Origin: Pseudomonas moraviensis
Lineage (GTDB): Bacteria; Pseudomonadota; Gammaproteobacteria; Pseudomonadales; Pseudomonadaceae
Direction of reading: 5' to 3'
DNA length: 64,000 nt
NCBI RefSeq assembly: GCF_900105805.1
Contig: NZ_LT629788.1
Span: forward strand, 3,658,001 to 3,722,000
A program made the translations under genes and the position numbers. Below the pieces are notes generated by a model, which made no database searches, had not been told where the DNA came from, and worked only from the letters and a program-made list of their open reading frames with translations. Positions within the stretch are counted from its first letter, which is position 1, and each line of letters opens with the position of its first letter. Of the stretch, positions 6,903 through 14,900 are shown piece after piece.

Positions 6903-8804
6903 ATGAAATGCGACCCCACTCTTTATCGCGCTGCAGAGCCATCACTTGCCGTGAAGCCCCGTCTGATCCGTCATCTGTTCCTGCCGCCGCTGATCATCGC
7001 CCTGATGGTCGGACTGGGGTTCATCGGCTTCTGGACCAGTGAACACTTCGGCATCCGCAGCCTCGGCGAGAACGGCCAGCGTCAGCTGGAACTGCATGCC
7101 CGTGCGGTCGAAAGTGAAATCAGCAAATACACCTACCTGCCCAGCCTGCTGGAACTCGAAACCAGCGTCCCGCAGTTGCTGGCCGACCCGACCCCGGAGC
7201 ACCGGCAGACGGTCAATGATTACCTCGAAGGCCTGAACCGCCGTAGCCGCAGCCGCGCCATCTACGTGATGGACACCACTGGCCGGGTCATGGCCACCAG
7301 CAACTGGCGCGATGTCGACAGTTACCTGGGCGAAGACCTGTCCTTTCGCGCCTATTTCAAGGATGCCGTGCGCGGCCAGCCCGGGCGTTTCTACGGCATT
7401 GGCAGCACCAATGGCGAGCCCGGCTATTACCTGGCCCACGGCCTCGAAGAGCACGGCAAGATCATCGGCGTGGCGGTGGTCAAAGTGCGTCTGGAAGCCA
7501 TGGAAGAGCGCTGGCAACGGGCGCGTCTGGAAGCGTTCGTCAGCGACGAGAACGGCATCATCATTCTGTCCAGCGATCCGGCCAGGCGGTTGAAATCGGT
7601 GATCCCGCTCAGCGATGAGGTCAAGGAAAAACTCGCCCGCAGCCTGCAGTATTACTGGTTCCCGCTAAACGAACTGCAACCACTGGCCCGCGAGACGCTG
7701 GCCGAAGGCGTGGAGAAACTGACCTTCCCGGCCAACAGCGAATTGCAGCCCGACGAAGACGACATCAGTTATCTGGCGCAAACCCGACTGCTGAGCGACA
7801 CGCCGTGGAATTTCACCCTGCTCACGCCATTGCAGGACCTGCGCCGCGAAGCCATCAACCAAGGCATTCTGGTGGCCGTTGCGTTTGCCCTGTTCGCCTT
7901 CCTGCTGATTGCCTGGAACGAGCGGCGCAAAGTCCTCGCCACCCGCCTCGCCGCCCGCGAAGCCCTGCAGGAAGCCAACAGCCAATTGGAGCGTCGGATT
8001 ACCGAACGCACCGCCGACTTGCGCGCCAGCAACGAACGGCTGAAGAGTCAGATCCGCGAGCGTCGCCAGGCCGAAGAGACCTTGCGCCGTGCCCAGGATG
8101 AACTGGTGCAGGCCGGCAAACTCGCCGCCATCGGGCAGATGTCGACCAGCATCGCCCATGAATTGAACCAGCCGCTGGCAGCCATGCGCACGCTGTCGGG
8201 CAACACCGTGCGCTTTCTCGAGCGCGGCCAGCTCGACGTCGCCAGCACCAATCTCAAGACCATCAATGATTTGATCGACCGCATGGGCCGGATCACCGCC
8301 AGCCTGCGCTCGTTTGCCCGGCGTGGAGACAACAAGGGCCAGGCCAGTCTCGGCAAAGCCGTCGATGCCGCGTTGCAAGTGCTGGGCGCGCGCGTGGAAA
8401 ACACCGCGCTGCAGATTCACCGGCAGTTTGCCGATGTGCAATTAGTGATAGATCAGACCCGCCTCGAACAGATCCTCGTCAACCTGATCGGCAACGCTCT
8501 CGACGCCATGCACGCGCAACCGCAGCCGCAATTGTGGCTGGAGGGTGAAGAGTTCAACGGCAAGTATCGCCTGCGGGTGCGCGACAACGGCCATGGCATC
8601 GACGCCGAAGCGCGCAAGCATCTGTTCGAACCGTTCTTCACCACCAAACCCGGCGAGCAAGGCCTGGGACTGGGCCTGACCCTGTCCGCCAGCCTCGCCG
8701 CTGCCACCGGCGGGCATCTGGGTGTCGAACACCCGGCCGGCGGTGGCACCACCTTCGTCCTCAGTTTACCGTTGGTAAGCCCTCTTTCTGCCGAGCCAAT
8801 ATGA
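6903..8804 (+). CDS. aauS: Sensor histidine kinase for acidic amino acids
   Basis: A 633-residue DctB-like kinase. One membrane helix lies near residues 22-44 and another near 317-337, enclosing a periplasmic double-Cache-type sensor. A coiled-coil linker (ANSQLERRITERTADLRASN) leads to the HisKA box IAHELNQPLAAMRT with phospho-acceptor His419, then an ATPase domain with DNGHGID (N/G1 box) and GLGLGLTLS (G2 box). It probably senses extracellular glutamate/aspartate and phosphorylates AauR. A GTG directly precedes the ATG; the ATG is used. The stop overlaps the aauR start. Confidence 0.9.
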   Translation: MKCDPTLYRAAEPSLAVKPRLIRHLFLPPLIIALMVGLGFIGFWTSEHFGIRSLGENGQRQLELHARAVESEISKYTYLPSLLELETSVPQLLADPTPEHRQTVNDYLEGLNRRSRSRAIYVMDTTGRVMATSNWRDVDSYLGEDLSFRAYFKDAVRGQPGRFYGIGSTNGEPGYYLAHGLEEHGKIIGVAVVKVRLEAMEERWQRARLEAFVSDENGIIILSSDPARRLKSVIPLSDEVKEKLARSLQYYWFPLNELQPLARETLAEGVEKLTFPANSELQPDEDDISYLAQTRLLSDTPWNFTLLTPLQDLRREAINQGILVAVAFALFAFLLIAWNERRKVLATRLAAREALQEANSQLERRITERTADLRASNERLKSQIRERRQAEETLRRAQDELVQAGKLAAIGQMSTSIAHELNQPLAAMRTLSGNTVRFLERGQLDVASTNLKTINDLIDRMGRITASLRSFARRGDNKGQASLGKAVDAALQVLGARVENTALQIHRQFADVQLVIDQTRLEQILVNLIGNALDAMHAQPQPQLWLEGEEFNGKYRLRVRDNGHGIDAEARKHLFEPFFTTKPGEQGLGLGLTLSASLAAATGGHLGVEHPAGGGTTFVLSLPLVSPLSAEPI

Positions 8805-10126
8805 ACCCCGAACTCAGTGTGCTGATTGTCGAAGACGACCCCCATGTGCTGCTCGGCTGCCAACAGGCGCTGACCCTCGAAGACATCCCGTGCATCGGCG
8901 TGGGCAGCGCCGAAGAAGCGCTGGCGCAGGTCGGCGACAACTTTGCCGGCATCGTTATCAGCGACATCCGCCTGCCGGGCATCGATGGCCTGGAACTGCT
9001 CACCCGTCTCAAGCAACGTGACCGCAGCCTGCCGGTGGTGCTGATCACCGGCCACGGCGACATCTCCATGGCCGTCGGCGCCATGCAGAAAGGCGCCTAT
9101 GATTTCATGGAAAAACCGTTCTCCCCGGAGCGTCTGGTGGACGTCGCGCGGCGGGCGCTGGAGCAACGCAGCCTCGCCCGTGAAGTGTCATCGCTGCGTC
9201 GGCAACTGGCTGAACGCGATTCGCTGGAAGGGCGGATTATCGGCCGCTCACCTGCGATGCAGAACCTGCGCGAACTGATCGCCAACGTGGCCGACACCTC
9301 GGCCAACGTCTTGATCGAAGGCGAGACCGGCACCGGCAAGGAACTGGTCGCCCGCTGCCTGCACGATTTCAGTCGGCGCCACAGCAAACAGTTCGTCGCG
9401 CTGAACTGCGGCGGTCTGCCGGAAAACCTTTTTGAAAGCGAGATCTTCGGCCACGAAGCCAACGCCTTCACCGGCGCCGGCAAACGCCGCATCGGCAAGA
9501 TCGAACACGCCGACGGCGGCACGCTGTTCCTCGATGAAGTGGAAAGCATGCCGCTGCCATTGCAGATCAAACTGCTGCGCGTATTGCAGGAACGCACCCT
9601 CGAACGCCTCGGCTCGAACCAGAGCGTGGCGGTGGATTGCCGAGTGATTGCGGCGACCAAATCCGACCTTGATGAGTCGAGCAAGGCCGGCGAATTTCGC
9701 AGCGACTTGTACTACCGCCTCAACGTCGTGACCCTGGAATTGCCACCGTTGCGCGAACGTCGCGAAGACATCCTGCAACTGTTCGAACACTTCACCCAGC
9801 AGTCGGCGCTGCGCTTTGATCGCGCGCTGCCGGAGCTGGACAACCAGACCCTGTCGAACCTGATGAGCCACGACTGGCCGGGTAACGTGCGCGAATTGCG
9901 CAACGTCGCCGAACGTTTCGCCCTCGGCCTGCCGGCCTTCAAGAAATCCGGGGCCAGCGCCGGCCAGGGCCTGGCGTTTGCCGAAGCGGTGGAAGCCTTC
10001 GAGCGCAACCTTCTGGTCGACGCCTTGCAACGCAGCGGCGGCAACCTGACCCAGGCCAGCCAGGAACTGGGCATGGCCAAGACCACGCTGTTCGACAAAG
10101 TCAAAAAGTACGGGTTGAGCCACTGA
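8801..10126 (+). CDS. aauR: Sigma-54-dependent response regulator of acidic amino acid genes
   Basis: A 441-residue NtrC-family activator. The receiver domain carries phospho-acceptor Asp55 (ISDIRLPGIDG) and the conserved K in FMEKPFS. The AAA+ domain has Walker A GETGTGKE, Walker B GGTLFLDEVE and the sigma-54 contact loop, which here reads NAFTGA rather than the canonical GAFTGA (Asn221). A Fis-type helix-turn-helix closes the protein (GGNLTQASQELGMAKTTLFD). It should bind the TTCGGNNNNCCGAA sites at 3165 and 3196 and drive aatJQMP. Its stop overlaps the glpM start. Confidence 0.92.
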   Translation: MNPELSVLIVEDDPHVLLGCQQALTLEDIPCIGVGSAEEALAQVGDNFAGIVISDIRLPGIDGLELLTRLKQRDRSLPVVLITGHGDISMAVGAMQKGAYDFMEKPFSPERLVDVARRALEQRSLAREVSSLRRQLAERDSLEGRIIGRSPAMQNLRELIANVADTSANVLIEGETGTGKELVARCLHDFSRRHSKQFVALNCGGLPENLFESEIFGHEANAFTGAGKRRIGKIEHADGGTLFLDEVESMPLPLQIKLLRVLQERTLERLGSNQSVAVDCRVIAATKSDLDESSKAGEFRSDLYYRLNVVTLELPPLRERREDILQLFEHFTQQSALRFDRALPELDNQTLSNLMSHDWPGNVRELRNVAERFALGLPAFKKSGASAGQGLAFAEAVEAFERNLLVDALQRSGGNLTQASQELGMAKTTLFDKVKKYGLSH

Positions 10127-10464
10127 TGGATCTGATTCTGAAAGCAGCGATCGGCGCCGCAGTGGTGCTGATCCTCGCGGCACTGTCGAAGACCAGAAAC
10201 TACTACATCGCCGGCCTGGTGCCGCTGTTTCCGACCTTTGCCCTGATTGCGCATTACATCGTCGGCAAGGGCCGCTCGGTCGACGACCTGAAGACCACGA
10301 TCGTGTTTGGCATGTGGTCGATCATTCCGTACTTCATCTATCTGGCGACGTTGTACGTGATGGTCGACCGGATGCGGCTCGAAGCATCGCTGGCCGTGGC
10401 GGCGGTGGCGTGGTTGATGGCGGCGACGGTACTGGTCACGGTCTGGGTGCGGCTGCACAGTTAA
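10126..10464 (+). CDS. glpM: GlpM-family inner membrane protein
   Basis: A 112-residue protein with about four membrane helices, matching the length and the start (MDLILKAAIGAAVVLILAAL) of the Pseudomonas GlpM family. GlpM of P. aeruginosa has been connected to glycerol metabolism and alginate, but its molecular role is unclear. The ATG overlaps the aauR stop (TGATG), so it is cotranscribed with the two-component genes, although no functional link is evident. Confidence 0.8.
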   Translation: MDLILKAAIGAAVVLILAALSKTRNYYIAGLVPLFPTFALIAHYIVGKGRSVDDLKTTIVFGMWSIIPYFIYLATLYVMVDRMRLEASLAVAAVAWLMAATVLVTVWVRLHS

Positions 10465-10476
10465 GATCAAAGGCTG

Positions 10477-10676
10477 CCCTCACCCCAGCCCTCTCCCGGA
10501 GGGAGAGGGAGCCGACCGCAGGGTGCTTCAAATTACATCGACCTGAGAAACCGAGTCGATTACGGATGCGTAACTTGAACGCGTTTTCATAATCGACCCG
10601 CTCATTCAGGTCGGCGGATAGCGCAAGACACCTCCGTAAGTCCCCTCTCCCTCCGGGAGAGGGTCAGGGTGAGGGG
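10477..10676. repeat. Intergenic repeat with CCCTCACCC ends (copy 2)
   Basis: A roughly 200-bp element with the same inverted ends as copy 1 and an interior containing cgacctgag...ttcaggtcgg and gtcgatta, also seen in other copies. It fills the gap between the convergent glpM and hydrolase genes, starting 13 bp after the glpM stop and ending 17 bp before the hydrolase stop. A hairpin at each end (cccggaggg core on the left, ccctccggg core on the right) could help termination in both directions. Confidence 0.75.
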
Positions 10677-10693
10677 CTCTTGATCTTCAGCAG

Positions 10694-11728
10694 CTAAAGC
10701 AGATTCCCCTTCGCCACCGGCTCAACCTGCGCCCAATGCGAAGTGTCCTCGCGATGCGCCTGCAGATGCGGCAGCACCGCCGCCAGCAACGGCTCCTTGA
10801 ACGCCTCCTGAAACCGATGCGCCAATCCCGGAATCAGCCTCAGTTGACTGCCCTGAATGTGCGCCGCCAGATGCACCCCGTGCATCACCGGCAGCAGCGG
10901 ATCCGCTGTGCCATGCACCACCAGGGTCGGCACGCGCAACTGATTGAGCAAGGCGACACGGCTAGGCTCGGCAAGGATCGCCATGATCTGCCGCTTCACG
11001 CCCTCGGGGTTGAACGCACGATCATAGGACGCCGCCGCCTGCTGCAACAGCGCCTGCCGATCATCGCTGACTGCCGGACTGCCCAACGCGGCCAGCAAAT
11101 CCGCCTGCTGTTCCAGCGCCACCTCACGATTGGGCGCACCGCGCCGCGAGAGCAATTGCACCAGCGCCGCACTCGGAGCCGGCAGGCCTTCGGCACCGGA
11201 AGTGGTCATGATCAGCGTCAGGCTTTCCACCCGCTGCGGCGCCATCGCCGCCATGTGCTGGGCAATCATCCCGCCCATGCTCGCGCCGAGTACGTGGAAT
11301 TGCTCGACCTGCAGCGCGGTCATCAAACCCAGCGCATCGTCGGCCATGTCGGTCAGGCTGTACGGCGCCGAAATCGGCAAGCCGAGCTTGTAGCGCAGCA
11401 CTTCGAACGTCAGGTTGGCCTGCGCCGGTGCCTGACGCCAGGTCGACAGGCCGGCGTCGCGGTTGTCATAACGAATCACCCGAAAACCCTGCTGACACAG
11501 GGCGACTACCACCTCATCCGGCCAATGGATCAACTGCCCACCCAGGCCCATGACCAGCAGCAATGCCGGATCCGAAGCACGACCGATGCTTTGATAGGCA
11601 AGGCTGACTTGCGGCAGATCAACGTGCTCGGTCGGCACGTTCACATCACAGCGCCCTGCTGCAAACGAGCCGGCCCCGAACAAAAGCGCGGCCAACGCGG
11701 CCGCGACTGAAAAAAATCTCTTCAACAT
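10694..11728 (-). CDS. Secreted alpha/beta-hydrolase
   Basis: A 344-residue alpha/beta-hydrolase with an N-terminal signal peptide (MLKRFFSVAAALAALLFGAG). The oxyanion region is LLVMGLGGQLIHWP, the nucleophile elbow is GASMGGM (Ser), the acid is likely in HGTADPLLPV, and the catalytic His in GLAHRFQEA. The start at 11728 is preferred over an ATG 26 codons upstream because it opens the signal peptide. The family includes esterases, lactonases and haloperoxidase-like enzymes; the substrate is unknown. It is convergent with glpM and stands alone. Confidence 0.82.
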   Translation of the reverse strand: MLKRFFSVAAALAALLFGAGSFAAGRCDVNVPTEHVDLPQVSLAYQSIGRASDPALLLVMGLGGQLIHWPDEVVVALCQQGFRVIRYDNRDAGLSTWRQAPAQANLTFEVLRYKLGLPISAPYSLTDMADDALGLMTALQVEQFHVLGASMGGMIAQHMAAMAPQRVESLTLIMTTSGAEGLPAPSAALVQLLSRRGAPNREVALEQQADLLAALGSPAVSDDRQALLQQAAASYDRAFNPEGVKRQIMAILAEPSRVALLNQLRVPTLVVHGTADPLLPVMHGVHLAAHIQGSQLRLIPGLAHRFQEAFKEPLLAAVLPHLQAHREDTSHWAQVEPVAKGNLL

Positions 11729-11943
11729 GAAAAAACACCAAAACGCAGCACCCCAGTAGAGCGCGAGTCTGATGAAGTTCGTGCGAGCGCGCTGCCACAC
11801 TTCCATGACAGTTTGATGAAGAGTGCCGAGCGGTCATCCAGCCGCGGCAGACAATATCCCTGTACCGCCATGCTCCTGAGCAAACGCTTTTGAATGACCC
11901 GCACAGGAGCGGATGCCCCGCTCCCCCTTGCGAGTCATCCACC

Positions 11944-14900
11944 ATGCTCGAACCCCTCACACTCGATTTTCCGCCGTCTGCGCCTGAGTCGTTCGCGACG
12001 TCCCTGGCGCTGCCTGAAACTATCGACGAAAGTCTGTTGTTACGGGCCAATCAACGCTGGCGCGACAGCAGCAATGGCTTGCGCGAACTGTTTGCGAAAA
12101 GTCCCGCACTGCGCGACACGATCAACGCGTCGCTGCGACAACAGCTGCAACTGGATGGTGAAAAAACCGGATTCGGCTTCATTGCCACCCAAACGCAGCC
12201 GGAGCATTTCGTCAGCCTTACCGACGCCTGCGCTTTTGTCGTTCAACATCCGGCGCCAGATACCTCGCTCGACCAGCGCTGCCACGTGATCGGTCTGCCG
12301 CCTGATCACCCGCTGTACGCACTGAACCCGTCGCAACTGCTGGAAAAGCTCAAGCTGCTCGACCCGCAGTCCGCCCACGCCACCCGCTGGGTCGGGTTCT
12401 GGGATGCCCGTGCGCCTGGCACGCCGGTGTCGCGGCGCACGCGTGCTATCGAACTGTACCGAACGCATTTCGAAGCGTGCGCTGACGCTGCGTACGCCAG
12501 TAAAACCATCAGCACCGAACAGCTCGACCTGCTGCAGCACATCGTTGATGCCGGCTCCTACCCGGTGACGTTCAAAGGTCAGCCGGTTAACCTGGAAAAA
12601 CCGGCCCTGGTGCTGAGCAACCACAGCAAAGTCAAACTCCCGGGGGCTTGGGTGATCAGCGTGGGAGACCGCGCCACGGCCCGGGCTCTGCTCTACCTGC
12701 CCTGCCGCCCCGCGTGCATCCAGGCATTCGACAATCGAGCGGATCTGCAAACGTGGCTGGCCGCACAGGTGCAGATTCCCACCGGCCTGCCGCGCGAGAT
12801 CCAGCGCTTCGATTACAGCGCCGCGACCGACCCGATGATCACCGGTGCCAGCGATCTGTTCGCCGACCGCCAGCATGCGCAGATCAACGCGTTGCGCAAC
12901 AGCAACCGGGGCAACCCCGGGTTGCGCGACCACGGTGCGCAAGCGCTGGCGCATGTCGATCTCATCGACCATCAGCGCGGCACAGCGATCATCGTTGCAG
13001 CGCCCGCGCCAGCCAAGGCGTCCGTCGCGCCGGATACCCTCGCGAGCGACGCTCCTCCGTTGTTTGGCAGCCTGTCCGCTGGCATTCCGCTGGCCGTCAG
13101 GCATGCCGCGCTCAAGCGCGAGCGCGATGCACTCGAACAGCTGCAGACCGACGACCGCGACGGTGCGCGCTTTGAACAATGCCTGGACGCACTGAAAGCA
13201 CTGGAAATTGCCGAGCAAGCCTGCGAGAACGCCTGCACCTCATTGCTCGACGACGCCCCCATCTCCGACCCGACATTCACTGCGATTTATCAGGCTCACA
13301 AGGATGGCTTGCATGCCGAGGCGAAGCTGCAAGCGATCCTCGGGCAGATCGACAGCGCCGAACACGACCTGCTCAAAGCCGTGCTGGACAACCCTGAGGC
13401 CAGCGCACGCGATGCCGAGTGGGTCGCGGCCAGCCTGACCCTGTCACTGAGCGAAACCCGCGACGCAGTCACTACGCAGCAGCGCGAGACGCTCAACGGC
13501 GTATTTGTCCTCACGCGGCAAGCTGCGCTGACGGACAGCGGGTCCGAGGCGAGTCTGCTGCTTTACTGCCCGGGCAGCGGCGGTGGCCTGCAGCGCTTTC
13601 GCGATCGCCGGGCATTGGCGCTCGAATTGTTCAAGCTTGACGAGCAGGACAGCGAATCGGCCTTGCAGCTCGACGCCATTGCCTCTGATCCGCTGCGTCA
13701 TTGTCTCAGCGCGCTGATTGCCGATTGCGAAACACGGGCCGCCGGGTTGCGCGACCAGACCGGGCACGCCGATGCACTGGAAATTCTCCGTCAGGCGTGC
13801 ACGGCCGCCGTGCAAGTCCCGGTCAGCGCCGCCAGAACCCTGATGTTCGCGCATGTGCAAGAGCAGGAGCGCAGCGGTGTGCTGGCCACTCATCTGCCGG
13901 ACTGGCTGGTGCGTCTGCAGGAAAACGAGCGGATCGCGCTCAAACAGCACATCAAGGCGTACATCGAGGCGATGCGCAAAAGCCATGCGTTGATGACCCG
14001 GGCACTGGAACCGCGCGACGACTTCACCCGCAAACACCTGTACGCACGCCTGCGCAAGGACTTCGCCACCGAGGGCTATTTTTCCGTGCAGGTCGAATTG
14101 CCCGATTCCACCCGAACCGAAACGGTGGTGGAAGCCAGCCCCGCCGGCCCGCGGCGTAAAACCGTGATCGTGCCCGGCGCTACGCACAGCGTGATGTCAC
14201 TCGAAGACCTCGCTCAACTGAATATCGACAACGTTCACTCAGTGCTCAATGACTCGCTGTCGCAGCGCCTGATTTTCATGCGCCTGACCGTCAATGCCGC
14301 GCGCCAACGGGATCGCAACCGTCTGCTCAACGGCATCAACCTGAGCTATCTGCGTAAAGTCCTGCCGGAGCTGGACCTGCCCAAGGCCTATGAACGCAGG
14401 ATCCACGAGGCCTTCCATGGCGCGCCCGGTGAAGCGCTGTTCGTCAGCCAGCATCGGCGTGAAAGCCTGATCGAACCCTGGCGCTTGCTGCTGAAGATTC
14501 AGAGTGATAACGCGCGAGCACAAAAACATCTGAACCGCGATGAAGCCGAGGTGGTGAACATTGCGATCGACGCCAACACCACAGACGCCTGGCTCGCCAA
14601 GGGCAAGCGCATCGTGCTGCTGCCGGTCGCGCTTGCAGCCGGCGGCAAGGATACGCCGCGCGAAGGCCCGGTGACCTTGTCCGGCGTGACCTTCATTGAA
14701 GAACAGATCAGCGGCATTACTCTGCTGTATCTGCCGGACAGCCCGGATCAGCAATTTTTCCGTCGCTACGACAGTCTCGAGTCAGCGCGCAAAGGGCTGT
14801 TCACGTTGTGCGCAAATGATCGCTGGATCGAATACCTGGCGGGTAAGGCCTTGCACGGCGATGTCCGCGCGCATACCCGCCGCATCGGTCAGGCCGTGGA

